Assembly (NCBI RefSeq): GCF_000262545.1
Contig: NZ_JH660660.1
Span: forward strand, 1,140,975 to 1,204,974
Reading direction: 5' to 3'
Source: Prevotella bivia DSM 20514
GTDB taxonomy: Bacteria > Bacteroidota > Bacteroidia > Bacteroidales > Bacteroidaceae
DNA: 64,000 nucleotides
The notes under the pieces: model-generated
What the model was told of the DNA's origin: nothing
Databases searched by the model: none
The model's input: only the letters and a program-made list of their open reading frames with translations
Shown: piece after piece, positions 43,751-53,522 of the stretch
Layout: each line of letters begins with the position of its first letter
Position numbering within the stretch: position 1 is the first letter of the stretch
Position numbers and translations under genes: made by a program

Positions 43751-43781
43751 TTTGCGATATGCAGCCTTTTCCCTATATTTG
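43751..43781 (+). promoter_or_regulatory. Promoter of dnaG
   Basis: TTTG (43751-43754), 19 bases, TATATTTG (43774-43781), then the ATG 37 bases on. Confidence 0.7.
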
Positions 43782-43818
43782 CATAACCAAAATAAAAACA
43801 TAGATACGAAGGACGATC

Positions 43819-45828
43819 ATGATAGATAAACAGACGGTAGACAAGATCATTGATGCAACGAATATCGTTGATGTGGTGAGCGATTTTATCTCTCTGCGTA
43901 AGGCTGGCACGAACTATAAAGGCTTATGCCCTTTTCATGACGACTCCACTCCTTCGTTCTCTGTAAGTCCTATAAAAGGTGTCTATAAATGTTTCTCATG
44001 TGGTGCGGCTGGTAATGCCGTAAAATTTGTGATGCAATATGAGCAAATGACCTATTGGGAAGCCTTGAAATGGCTGGGTAAGAAGTATAATATAGAAGTT
44101 AAAGAACGCGAAATGACGAGCGAAGAGAAGTTGCAAGCCAGCGAACGCGAGTCGATGCTCATTGTGAACGAATGGGCTAGCAATTACTTTCAGAATATTC
44201 TTGCCACCAATCCCGACGGTAGAGCTATTGGTTTGCAATACTTTCGTAGTCGTGGTTTTCGCGATGACATCATTAAGAAGTTTCAGCTAGGCTTTTGTCT
44301 TTCGCCTCGCGATAGCTTTGCAAAAGCAGCATTAGAAGCGGGCTATAAGAAGGAATTTTTATTGAAAACGGGCTTGTGTTTTGAGCGACAAACAGGCGAA
44401 TTGGTAGATAGATTTAATGGGCGTGTGATGTTTCCGTGGATTAGCGTAAGTGGTAAGGTAACGGCTTTTGGTGGTAGATTGCTCGACTCACGCACTAAGG
44501 GTGTTATGCAGAAGTATGTCAACTCCCCCGACAGCGAGATCTATCATAAGGAACGCGAACTATACGGTATCTTCCAAGCTAAGAAAGCCATTGCAAAGTA
44601 TGATCTTGTTTACATGGTGGAAGGCTATACTGATGTTATTTCTATGCACCAATGTGGCATTGAAAACGTGGTGGCAAACAGCGGAACTGCACTTTCGGTT
44701 TATCAAATTCGTTTGCTTCATCGCTTCACCTCCAACATCGTTTTGCTTTATGATGGTGATGCAGCTGGTCAGCATGCCGCCCTTCGAGGTACAGATATGT
44801 TATTATCGGAAGGTATGAATGTAAAGGTCTTGCTCCTTCCTGATGGTAAAGATCCTGACGAATTTGCTAAAATGTATAGTGCGGAGGATCTTGTGAAGTA
44901 TATCGAAGATAACCAGACCGACTTTATCGTATTCAAGATTAACCTTTTACTCAAAGGTGTTACCGACCCTATCAAGCGCTCGGAAGCCATCAATTCAATA
45001 GTAGAAAGTATCTCTGTGATTAAAGATCCCATTCTCCGTGATACTTATTTACATGAATGTATGGCACGCACAGGGATGGCAGAACAAACGCTTATAGCCC
45101 AAATGAACCGCTTTATATATAATGGTAGAGAGCGTGAGAAAAGAGAAGCGGAGAACCAGCGAACACGAGAAAACCACCTCCATAATGCTGATACAAATCT
45201 TGCAAGTGTTGAAAATCCAAATAATAGTAATGAAAGCGCAACGAAAAATCCTACAATTAACAGCAATTCTCAATTCTCAATTCTCAATTCTCAATTCTCC
45301 AATGTTGAAACTTGGCTCATTCAAGCTATTATTCGTTATGGCGAACGTGTGATATTGAAGAATGTAAAAGATGAAGTCTCGGGAAAGCTCCTCAATCTGA
45401 ACGTGGCACAATATATAGCCTACGACTTGGGATTGGACAACCTTTCATTCACTCACCCACTTTATAATCAGATCCTTTCTGAAGCTGTAGAACACTCAAC
45501 TAATGAGGATTTTGTGGCTGAAAACTATTTCATACACCACCGAGACCTTCATATTTCGGAGGTTGCTACAGCGCTAAGTGTTGATAAATTCCAACTCTCC
45601 GAGAGCTTACAACTAAGACAAGATGAGGCTTATCTCTTTGAGAATGTGAAGCATCTCATACTCGACTTCCGTCGTAATTATGTAGAAAAACGTCTCAAGG
45701 AATTGAAAGAACAGATAAAACAGGCTGTTAGCAACGAAGGGAAGATAAAAGCATTGGTAGAACTTCAAAAGATGCAGCAACTTAGAAATATTTTAGCTCA
45801 GAAGTTAGGTAATGACATTATAATTTAG
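43819..45828 (+). CDS. dnaG: DNA primase
   Basis: 669 residues. The zinc-binding domain has CPFHDDSTPSFSVSPIKGVYKCFSCG (CHCC ligands, about residues 37-64). The catalytic TOPRIM core has MVEGYTDVISMHQ and VLLYDGDAAGQHAALRG. A low-complexity linker (about 435-495) separates it from the C-terminal helicase-binding domain. The end of the linker is encoded by five perfect AATTCTC heptamers (45265-45299) that read as repeated NSQFSIL. It makes RNA primers at the replication fork. The cardiolipin synthase gene begins 13 bases downstream. Confidence 0.95.
   Translation: MIDKQTVDKIIDATNIVDVVSDFISLRKAGTNYKGLCPFHDDSTPSFSVSPIKGVYKCFSCGAAGNAVKFVMQYEQMTYWEALKWLGKKYNIEVKEREMTSEEKLQASERESMLIVNEWASNYFQNILATNPDGRAIGLQYFRSRGFRDDIIKKFQLGFCLSPRDSFAKAALEAGYKKEFLLKTGLCFERQTGELVDRFNGRVMFPWISVSGKVTAFGGRLLDSRTKGVMQKYVNSPDSEIYHKERELYGIFQAKKAIAKYDLVYMVEGYTDVISMHQCGIENVVANSGTALSVYQIRLLHRFTSNIVLLYDGDAAGQHAALRGTDMLLSEGMNVKVLLLPDGKDPDEFAKMYSAEDLVKYIEDNQTDFIVFKINLLLKGVTDPIKRSEAINSIVESISVIKDPILRDTYLHECMARTGMAEQTLIAQMNRFIYNGREREKREAENQRTRENHLHNADTNLASVENPNNSNESATKNPTINSNSQFSILNSQFSNVETWLIQAIIRYGERVILKNVKDEVSGKLLNLNVAQYIAYDLGLDNLSFTHPLYNQILSEAVEHSTNEDFVAENYFIHHRDLHISEVATALSVDKFQLSESLQLRQDEAYLFENVKHLILDFRRNYVEKRLKELKEQIKQAVSNEGKIKALVELQKMQQLRNILAQKLGNDIII
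45265..45299 (+). repeat. Five tandem AATTCTC heptamers inside dnaG
   Basis: 35 bases of perfect 7-base repeats, codons 483-494. The same heptamer family (circular permutation CTCAAYT) is found before lpxB and at 13301-13328. Confidence 0.9.
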
Positions 45829-45841
45829 GAAAAGAAACAAG

Positions 45842-47263
45842 ATGGAATATGCTCACTGGATATTCATAGTCATTTACTCAGTGATAGCCATTGCAGCTAT
45901 CATTCGCGTACTGATGGAGCATCGCCAACCAGCTATTACAATGGCATGGGTGATGGTGTTAGGATTTCTTCCTGTAGTGGGTATTATTCTTTTCTTCTTC
46001 TTTGGGCAAAAGACACGTAAAGAGCGAAAGATATGGCAACACACCCTTAACCAACTCACGAAGCGATCAATGTTGGAGTTTGTGGAGCAGAAAAATCTTT
46101 TTATCGACGAGAAATATCATACGCTCATTCATCTTTTTATGAACCAAAGTCTTTCGCTTCCGTTCAAGAATAACGAAGTGGAAATTTACACTCACGGTTC
46201 CGACTTTTTCCTTGCTATGCTTCGGGAAATAGGTAAAGCGAAAGAACACATTCATATAGATTCGTTTATTTTTAGAGATGATGCATTGGGGTACCTTATT
46301 GCTGATGCACTGATAGATAAGGTTCAAGAGGGGGTTGAAGTGCGTATAGTGTATGATGATGTAGGGTCTTGGCGAACGAAAAATAAGTTTTTTACGCGTA
46401 TGAAGAGAGCTGGTATTGAGGTTTATCCCTTTATGCCAGTGCGTTACCCTTTACTTACTAGTCGTGTTAACTATCGTAACCATCGCAAGATATATGTTTT
46501 TGATGGTAAGGTGGGCTTCATTGGAGGTATGAACATAGCCCATCGCTATATAAAAGGTACTAAAAAACAAGCATGGCGCGATACCCAAGTGCGTATTGAG
46601 GGTACAGCAGTATATGGTTTACAAAGGGCATTCTTTGTCGATTGGTTCTTTGTTTGCCACACATTGATGACCGATCACAAATATTATCCACCCATACAAA
46701 TCAATGAAAACGATACCCTTGTACAGATTGTTACAAGCAATCCTACCAGCCAATGGCCAGAAATGGAGCAAGGATATGTGCGCATTTTGCTTGATGCAAA
46801 GAAGTATGTTTATATGGAAACCCCTTATTTTCTCCCCACAGAACCTATTCTTTTTGCTATGCGGACAGCTGCTGTGTCAGGCGTTGATGTGCGTTTGATG
46901 ATACCATTCGATACCGATACGAAAGTGGTGGAATGGGCTTCACGCTCGTATGTACTAGACACAGTGAAAGCTGGAGTCAAAGTATTCTTTTACAAAGCAG
47001 GCTTCAATCACTCCAAACTCCTTGTTACCGATGACTGTTTAGCCACTATTGGTTCTACGAATATTGATTTCCGAAGCTTTGAAAACAATTTCGAGTCGAA
47101 CGCATTCTTCTATAACGAAGCCATTGCTAAGCAAGTAAAAGATATATTTTTACACGATCAAGATCAAAGTTCAAGCATTGACGATCTTCTCAATCACTTT
47201 CGATTACCATTTTTTCAAAGGTTATGGGAGTCGGTAGTGAGGCTATTAAGCCCACTAATGTAA
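45842..47263 (+). CDS. cls: Cardiolipin synthase (phospholipase D family)
   Basis: 473 residues. Two N-terminal membrane helices (HWIFIVIYSVIAIAAII and ITMAWVMVLGFLPVVGIILFFFFG) are followed by two PLD catalytic motifs, HRKIYVFDGKVGFIGGMN and HSKLLVTDDCLATIGSTNID. It condenses phosphatidylglycerol molecules, or phosphatidylglycerol with another lipid, to cardiolipin at the inner membrane. It follows dnaG by 13 bases and is probably cotranscribed. Confidence 0.93.
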   Translation: MEYAHWIFIVIYSVIAIAAIIRVLMEHRQPAITMAWVMVLGFLPVVGIILFFFFGQKTRKERKIWQHTLNQLTKRSMLEFVEQKNLFIDEKYHTLIHLFMNQSLSLPFKNNEVEIYTHGSDFFLAMLREIGKAKEHIHIDSFIFRDDALGYLIADALIDKVQEGVEVRIVYDDVGSWRTKNKFFTRMKRAGIEVYPFMPVRYPLLTSRVNYRNHRKIYVFDGKVGFIGGMNIAHRYIKGTKKQAWRDTQVRIEGTAVYGLQRAFFVDWFFVCHTLMTDHKYYPPIQINENDTLVQIVTSNPTSQWPEMEQGYVRILLDAKKYVYMETPYFLPTEPILFAMRTAAVSGVDVRLMIPFDTDTKVVEWASRSYVLDTVKAGVKVFFYKAGFNHSKLLVTDDCLATIGSTNIDFRSFENNFESNAFFYNEAIAKQVKDIFLHDQDQSSSIDDLLNHFRLPFFQRLWESVVRLLSPLM

Positions 47264-47273
47264 TTGATAATTT

Positions 47274-47305
47274 TTTGCTTTTCTAAATTATATTCCCTAC
47301 TTTTG
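47274..47305 (+). promoter_or_regulatory. Promoter of the polyprenol-phosphate glycosyltransferase gene
   Basis: TTTG (47274-47277), 20 bases, TACTTTTG (47298-47305), ATG 16 bases on. Confidence 0.6.
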
Positions 47306-47321
47306 CATAAAAAATAAGCCT

Positions 47322-48065
47322 ATGACAAGCGATAGTATAGTTATCATTCCTACTTATAACGAGAAAGAAAATATTGAGAAGATTATCAGAGCCGTACTTG
47401 GATTGGAGAAATCCTTCAATGTATTGGTCATTGATGATGGTAGTCCTGATGGTACGGCGCAGATTGTTCATCGCTTGATGACTGATGAGTTTGCTTCACG
47501 TCTCTTTATCATTGAGCGTTCAGGAAAGCTTGGTTTAGGCACTGCCTATATCACTGGCTTTAAGTGGGCGATAGAGAAAGGTTATGAATATATCTTCGAA
47601 ATGGATGCCGACTTTAGTCATGACCCTAATGACTTGCCACGTCTCTATGAAGCAACGAGTAAGGAAGGCTATGATGTAGCAGTAGGATCGCGCTATGTTA
47701 GTGGTGTAAACGTGGTAAATTGGCCCATCGGGCGTGTACTGATGAGCTATTTTGCTAGCAAATATGTACAGATTGTTACAGGCTTTCATGTCCACGATAC
47801 TACTGCTGGCTTCGTTTGCTATCGTCGTAAGGTGTTAGAAACTATTCCTTTAGATAAAATCCGTTTCAAGGGATATGCTTTTCAAATAGAGATGAAATAC
47901 ACAGCTCATCGCATCGGATTTAAGATAAAAGAAGTACCTGTTATCTTCGTTAATCGTCGTGAAGGCACAAGTAAGATGAGTGGAGGAATATTCTCTGAAG
48001 CCTTCTTCGGTGTGATGCGCTTGCGTTTCGATGGTTGGTTTAGAAAATATCCAAAGATCTTTTAG
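47322..48065 (+). CDS. Polyprenol monophosphomannose synthase-like glycosyltransferase (GT2)
   Basis: 247 residues, single GT2 domain without membrane helices, as in DPM1-type enzymes. Motifs are VIIPTYNEKENIEKII, VLVIDDGSPDGTAQIV, and the metal-binding EMDADFSHDPNDLPRL, with RFKGYAFQIEMKY and the VNRREGTSKMSGGI end. It should transfer a sugar, in the family usually mannose, from a nucleotide sugar to undecaprenyl or dolichol-like phosphate. In Bacteroidota this could feed protein O-glycosylation or glycolipids; that is inference. Confidence 0.88.
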   Translation: MTSDSIVIIPTYNEKENIEKIIRAVLGLEKSFNVLVIDDGSPDGTAQIVHRLMTDEFASRLFIIERSGKLGLGTAYITGFKWAIEKGYEYIFEMDADFSHDPNDLPRLYEATSKEGYDVAVGSRYVSGVNVVNWPIGRVLMSYFASKYVQIVTGFHVHDTTAGFVCYRRKVLETIPLDKIRFKGYAFQIEMKYTAHRIGFKIKEVPVIFVNRREGTSKMSGGIFSEAFFGVMRLRFDGWFRKYPKIF

Positions 48066-48206
48066 AGATAAAGGAGCTAAGCACTTATTGCTTTACATTG
48101 CCTAGCTAGAAGTTAAAATCAGATATTTTTAACGCTTAACATAGAAAGTAGGGTAATGGCTTTATACGCTAACGAACGAAAGTGAGTGATTACTCTTGTA
48201 AGAACA

Positions 48207-51200
48207 ATGACAATAAACGAGACAACCCATATTTTTTCCACACTTCCACAAGTAAAGGCTTTACTAAAATTATTAGAAGATGGAAAATCAAAAAATATCT
48301 TTCTACAAGGCTTAACAGCATCGGCTACACCGATGCTCTTTGCCGCATTGGCATATAAACAAGCACATTCTTTCCTCTTTGTTATGAACGATAACGACGA
48401 GGCAGGTTATTTCTATAACGACCTAAAGACAATGCTTGCCCCCGAAGACGATGCCGAACCACTTGCCGATGTGCTTTTCTTTCCCTCATCTTACCGCCGT
48501 GCTATCAAGTATGGACAATGCGATGCGGGCAATGAAATATTACGAACAGAGGTGCTTACAAAGCTAGCAGCTATCCGCACTAATCTTGAGAAAGGAAAAC
48601 CACTCACACCTCTTTTCATAGTTTCCGAACCCTCTGCTATTGCCGAACTCGTGGTATCTCAACGTCAATTAGACGAGCGACGCCTTACGCTGACCGTCGA
48701 TCAGCATATCAATATTGTAGAAGTGGGCAAAAAACTCCGTGAATTTGGTTTTTCAGAAACCGATTATGTCTATGAACCGGGGCAATTTGCTATTCGTGGA
48801 AGTATCATTGATGTGTATTCCTTCTCTAGTGAGATGCCCTATCGTATCGACTTTTTTGGTGATGACATAGATACCATTCGCACCTTTGAGGTGGAGACAC
48901 AGCTATCGGTAGATAAAAAAAAATCGGTGGATATTGTACCAGAACTTGCCACATTAACTGAAGAAAAGGTATCGTTTCTTCAGTTTTTACCCCAAGATAC
49001 CACGCTTGTTTTTAAAGATTTCCTCTTCGTTCGTGATGCCATCGATCAAATTTACAAAGAAGGTTTCACACAACAAGTACTTACAGAGCAGCTCGAAGGT
49101 AAAACCGAAGTAGAACAATACGAGATACAACAACGCTATATGCGAGAGTCGCAACTCATTGCTACAGGCGCTTTTATGACAGATGCACTCAATTTTCCGC
49201 GCATAGAATTTGGAGCATCTCGCACCACTGAGGCTATGATCAGTGCTGATAAGCGACAACGCTCTACGATAGTTTTTCACACTACCCCTCAACCGCTTTT
49301 TCACAAGAATTTCGACTTACTTATTACTTCCTTAAAGGATTATCTCCTAAAGGGGTACAAACTCTATATATTTGCCGATAGTGAAAAGCAAACAGTTCGT
49401 CTAAAAGATATATTCGATAGCAAAGCAGAGGAAGAAGCAGAACTTACCGTTTCGGCTAACAACGAAAATCTTTCGGTGGCTAGCCATATTATGTTTACGC
49501 CTGTTAACCACACGCTTCATGAAGGTTTTGTGGACGAAAATAAGAAAGTTTGTTTCTTTACTGATCACCAAATATTCGATCGTTTCCACAAATACAACCT
49601 AAAATCGGACAAGGCGCGAAAGGGGAAAATGGCGCTAACTATGAAAGAATTACAGGAAATGGAGCCTGGCGACTTCCTCGTTCACGTAGATTTTGGTATC
49701 GGAAAGTTTGCAGGTCTCGTGCGTGTTCCTATGCAGAATTCATACCAAGAAATGATCCGCCTTATATATCAAAATAATGTGATCGTTGATGTTTCTATCC
49801 ATTCTCTTTACAAGATAAGCAAATATCGACGTGCCGACACAGGCGAGCCGCCTCGCCTTTCCGTGCTTGGCTCTGGTGCATGGGATCGACTTAAAGAGAA
49901 AGCTAAAAAACGCATTAAGGATATTGCCCGCGACTTAATAAAGCTCTATGCTAAGCGTCGTCATGAGAAAGGATTTGCTTTCTCGCCCGACTCGTTTATG
50001 CAGCACGAGCTAGAGGCTTCGTTCCTTTATGAGGACACACCCGACCAGCTCAAGGCAACACAGGACTTAAAGCAAGACATGGAGAGCGCACGACCTATGG
50101 ATCGCCTTGTATGTGGCGATGTGGGCTTTGGTAAAACGGAAGTTGCTATACGTGCAGCCTTCAAAGCGGCTGTCGATAATAAACAGGTGGCAGTACTCGT
50201 TCCTACCACCGTTTTGGCTTTCCAGCACTACAAGTCTTTCCAAAGTCGATTGAAAGACATGCCAGTGAGGGTGGACTATCTTTCGCGTGCCCGATCTACG
50301 AAACAAACAAAACAGATATTGGAGGATCTTGCGGAGGGTAAAATAAATATCCTAGTGGGTACGCACAAGTTGCTTGGAAAGTCGGTAAAATGGCAAGATT
50401 TGGGCTTATTAATCATTGACGAGGAGCAGAAATTTGGCGTGTCAACGAAAGAGAAATTAAGACAAATAAAAACCAATGTAGACACGCTAACCATGTCGGC
50501 AACCCCTATTCCGCGCACTTTGCAATTCTCTTTAATGGGAGCGCGCGACATGAGTATTATGCGAACACCTCCTCCTAACCGCTATCCTATACAGACCGAA
50601 ATAGTAGATTTCAGTCATGAAATTATCGCAGATGCCATTAATTTTGAGATGAGTCGCAACGGTCAGGTGTTCTTTGTAAACGATCGTATAGGCAATTTGC
50701 AAGACCTAGCCGCAATGATTCGCAGGTATGTACCCGATTGTCGGGTAGCAATAGGGCATGGACAAATGAAGCCCGAAGAACTAGAAGAAATCCTCCTAGG
50801 TTTTATGAATTATGATTACGATGTACTTCTCTCTACCACCATCGTAGAAAATGGTATTGACATCTCAAATGCTAACACCATTATCATCAATGATGCCCAT
50901 CGTTTTGGCTTGAGCGACTTGCATCAAATGCGTGGTCGTGTGGGCAGATCGAATAAGAAAGCTTTTTGCTATCTAGTAGCACCACCGCTTGCTTCGCTCA
51001 CCACCGAAGCACGCCGCCGACTAGAAGCCTTGGAAACCTTCTCCGATCTAGGGAGTGGTTTCAGCCTTGCTATGCAAGATCTTGATATTCGTGGAGCAGG
51101 CAACTTGTTAGGATCAGAGCAGAGTGGGTTTATGGAAGATCTAGGTTATGAGACTTATCAGAAGATTCTTTCGCAAGCTGTTTCTGAACTAAAAAACGAC

Positions 51201-51716
51201 GAGTTTCAAGATCTTTATGCCGAACAAGCCGAAGAAGGAGTGGTACTTTCAGGCGATGACTTTGTAGATGATTGTGCTATTGATAGCGATCTTGAGATGT
51301 ATTTCCCCGATGATTATGTGCCGGGCTCATCAGAGCGTATGTTACTTTATCGAGAGCTAGATAGTATTGAAGAAGTGGACGATCTTGATAAGTACCGCAA
51401 ACGCTTAGAGGATCGCTTCGGACCAGTGCCACAACAAGGCGAAGAACTCATGCACGTAGTGGCACTCCGCCGCATTGGTAAACGTTTAGGATGTGAGAAA
51501 ATTATGCTTAAACAGGGTAATATGTACCTACAATTTGTGTCAAATCCTAAGAGTTATTATTACCAAAGCGAGACGTTCAACAAAATGCTCAATTACATTG
51601 GAAATAATCCTCGGCGTTGCAATCTTAAAGAGAAAAAAGGTAAACGACAGATGATTATTAGCCATGTAAAATCGAGTATTGATGCCATAGCCATCCTTCG
51701 AGAGATAGAAGGTTAA
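48207..51716 (+). CDS. mfd: Transcription-repair coupling factor
   Basis: 1,169 residues from MTINETTHIFSTL; a GTG at 48186 gives 7 extra residues and is less likely. It has the UvrB-like N-terminal region (YEPGQFAIRGSIIDVYSF), the RNA-polymerase-interacting CarD-like domain (MEPGDFLVHVDFGIGKFAGL), a RecG-like helicase with Walker A GDVGFGKTEVA and box DEEQ, the motif VENGIDISNANTIIINDA, and the C-terminal TRCF domain. It removes stalled RNA polymerase and recruits UvrA. No T-rich terminator follows; array C lies in the gap. Confidence 0.96.
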   Translation: MTINETTHIFSTLPQVKALLKLLEDGKSKNIFLQGLTASATPMLFAALAYKQAHSFLFVMNDNDEAGYFYNDLKTMLAPEDDAEPLADVLFFPSSYRRAIKYGQCDAGNEILRTEVLTKLAAIRTNLEKGKPLTPLFIVSEPSAIAELVVSQRQLDERRLTLTVDQHINIVEVGKKLREFGFSETDYVYEPGQFAIRGSIIDVYSFSSEMPYRIDFFGDDIDTIRTFEVETQLSVDKKKSVDIVPELATLTEEKVSFLQFLPQDTTLVFKDFLFVRDAIDQIYKEGFTQQVLTEQLEGKTEVEQYEIQQRYMRESQLIATGAFMTDALNFPRIEFGASRTTEAMISADKRQRSTIVFHTTPQPLFHKNFDLLITSLKDYLLKGYKLYIFADSEKQTVRLKDIFDSKAEEEAELTVSANNENLSVASHIMFTPVNHTLHEGFVDENKKVCFFTDHQIFDRFHKYNLKSDKARKGKMALTMKELQEMEPGDFLVHVDFGIGKFAGLVRVPMQNSYQEMIRLIYQNNVIVDVSIHSLYKISKYRRADTGEPPRLSVLGSGAWDRLKEKAKKRIKDIARDLIKLYAKRRHEKGFAFSPDSFMQHELEASFLYEDTPDQLKATQDLKQDMESARPMDRLVCGDVGFGKTEVAIRAAFKAAVDNKQVAVLVPTTVLAFQHYKSFQSRLKDMPVRVDYLSRARSTKQTKQILEDLAEGKINILVGTHKLLGKSVKWQDLGLLIIDEEQKFGVSTKEKLRQIKTNVDTLTMSATPIPRTLQFSLMGARDMSIMRTPPPNRYPIQTEIVDFSHEIIADAINFEMSRNGQVFFVNDRIGNLQDLAAMIRRYVPDCRVAIGHGQMKPEELEEILLGFMNYDYDVLLSTTIVENGIDISNANTIIINDAHRFGLSDLHQMRGRVGRSNKKAFCYLVAPPLASLTTEARRRLEALETFSDLGSGFSLAMQDLDIRGAGNLLGSEQSGFMEDLGYETYQKILSQAVSELKNDEFQDLYAEQAEEGVVLSGDDFVDDCAIDSDLEMYFPDDYVPGSSERMLLYRELDSIEEVDDLDKYRKRLEDRFGPVPQQGEELMHVVALRRIGKRLGCEKIMLKQGNMYLQFVSNPKSYYYQSETFNKMLNYIGNNPRRCNLKEKKGKRQMIISHVKSSIDAIAILREIEG

Positions 51717-52057
51717 TCATAAGTGTTCACTATAAGAAGTTTTTTATTTGTATAAATATTTCACAACACTATAAGTTTGTTTTTCTGAAATATAATATTT
51801 GTAACAGTAAGAAAATCAGTAGCTTATAATGTTATAAATAAAAGGTCATCTTTTCCATAGCAAAAGATGACCTTTTGTCGTGTAAAAGGTAACCTTTTGC
51901 GAGGTAAAACATAACCTATTACGTTGTAAAAGGTTATGTTTTAGCTTTGTGTTAATTATTTTTACTTTGAAAAATGATAGGAAGCCTATTTTTGGATAAA
52001 CGAAAAATTAGAATGAATGAAGTATATCAGTAATAGTGTTCTATCTATCTTTTGATA
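51717..52057. other. 341-bp convergent gap after mfd
   Basis: Contains only array C and AT-rich flanks. No gene and no separate T-run terminator recognised, although two genes converge here. Confidence 0.65.
51840..51942. repeat. 22-bp-period palindrome array C (five units)
   Basis: Units start at 51840, 51862, 51884, 51906 and 51928 with 7-base spacers. Unit 1 AAAAGGTCATCTTTT and unit 2 AAAAGATGACCTTTT are exact reverse complements, giving a 15-pair stem with a 7-base loop. Units 4 and 5 pair at 14 of 15 positions. Unit 3 is nearly self-palindromic. It lies between convergent mfd and the helicase gene. Confidence 0.88.
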
Positions 52058-53509
52058 TTATTCTTCTTCTGTTACTTGCTCTTGAGGCCAATTTACCAAA
52101 TATAAATGTTTGGTGGCACGAGTGAAAGCAGTGTAGAGCCAATGGTAATAGTCGGGCGTGAGCATATCTTTTGTCATATATCCTTGATCAATAAATACAT
52201 TTTCCCATTGTCCACCTTGTGCCTTATGACAGGTGATGGCATAACCAAACTTTACTTGAAGGGCATTGAAGTAAGCATCCTCACGCAGATGTTTCATGCG
52301 ATCGGCTTTGAGCGGAATGTCGGCATAGTCTGCCATTACATTATTAAATAATAGTTCGCTCTGCTCTCGTGTGAGGTTGGGTGTTTCGCTCGTAAGTACA
52401 TCTAAGATAATGGTGGTTTCTAGTTCATAGTTATCGAAGTCGGGGAAGCGCAAAATAACATCGGCAAAACGGAAACCAAACAATTCTCGAGTGTTACGCA
52501 CGCGGCGTACCTCTGCACGATCGCCATTGGCAATAAAGTTTAATTTTCTAGTCTTGCCACTTTCTTCTTGCGCTCTTTTATTACTTTGGTTGAGATATTT
52601 ATTGCGCACGATCATGAGTTGATCGCCTGTGGTAAGTTCTTCCTCACGATCAAGAATCATGTTGCGCACACCTTGATTAAAGATGTTGGCACGTTTATTC
52701 GATCGGGTGATGATAATGGTTTCGTCTAGTCCTTGTTGGGAATAAGACGATCCTAGCGTATCAATGAGTTCATCGCCTGGCACTATGGTAACATCGGCAA
52801 AGTGGGCAAGGCTAATCTTTGGCAATTCGCTTCCCATATTATTGTAAAGCATTTCTCGAATAGTGTTAGCATTATAGAGGATGCCAGACTCGAGGCTTTG
52901 TCGGAGAACTTCCAAAATATCCACATCAAAAACCTTCAGCCCCATACTTTCTAGTACATCATTGCGCAAAGCAGCACTCTCTTGCTCACCTACAGGAGGA
53001 AGCTGCGCATTATCCCCGATAAGGATCAAGCGGCAATTATTACCATTGTAAACATAGCGGATAAGGTCTTGTAGTAGGCTTCCACTACCGAAAGAACTAT
53101 TACCCACAGCATAATTGATCATAGAGGCTTCGTCCACGAGGAAGAAACGATCTCGGTAGAGGTTGTTATTAAGATTAAACTCGCCATCGGTTCCCACAAA
53201 GGCACGTTCACGATAAATGAAGCGGTGGATCGTAGAGGCAGGACTCTCTGCGTAAGCCGATAGCACTTTTGCAGCTCTACCTGTGGGTGCAAGGAGTGTG
53301 ATGTTGTACCTCATTTGGCGCAACGTTTTCACAATGACCGATGCTAAGAAGGTTTTACCTGTACCAGCACTACCACGTATTACCATAACCGATTGCTCTT
53401 CTTGGGAGAAAGCAAAATGGGAAAAAGTATTCAGGGCGTGATTTTGATCGGTGGTGGGAGGAAAGGGAAAATTGCTCTTTAGGTGGTAAAGAAATTCGTC
53501 TTTCAGCAT
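52058..53509 (-). CDS. RecD/Pif1-like DNA helicase (AAA ATPase)
   Basis: 483 residues. Walker A is in VIRGSAGTGKTFLA (about residues 43-56), with TLLAPTGRAAKVLS, the Walker B region FFLVDEASMI, IGDNAQLPPVGEQESA, and a C-terminal UvrD_C_2 motif YAITCHKAQGGQWENVFID. This is the SF1B RecD2/Pif1-type fold without nuclease residues. It probably unwinds DNA 5' to 3' in repair or replication. It is last in the lrgA-lrgB-nuclease-helicase series, 13 bases after the nuclease gene. Confidence 0.88.
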   Translation of the reverse strand: MLKDEFLYHLKSNFPFPPTTDQNHALNTFSHFAFSQEEQSVMVIRGSAGTGKTFLASVIVKTLRQMRYNITLLAPTGRAAKVLSAYAESPASTIHRFIYRERAFVGTDGEFNLNNNLYRDRFFLVDEASMINYAVGNSSFGSGSLLQDLIRYVYNGNNCRLILIGDNAQLPPVGEQESAALRNDVLESMGLKVFDVDILEVLRQSLESGILYNANTIREMLYNNMGSELPKISLAHFADVTIVPGDELIDTLGSSYSQQGLDETIIITRSNKRANIFNQGVRNMILDREEELTTGDQLMIVRNKYLNQSNKRAQEESGKTRKLNFIANGDRAEVRRVRNTRELFGFRFADVILRFPDFDNYELETTIILDVLTSETPNLTREQSELLFNNVMADYADIPLKADRMKHLREDAYFNALQVKFGYAITCHKAQGGQWENVFIDQGYMTKDMLTPDYYHWLYTAFTRATKHLYLVNWPQEQVTEEE

Positions 53510-53522
53510 AGCTCTTGGGTCT

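Noticed and set aside
48186..48206. GTG start for mfd
   Set aside because: The ATG at 48207 gives a more usual Mfd N-terminus; the extra seven residues have no support.
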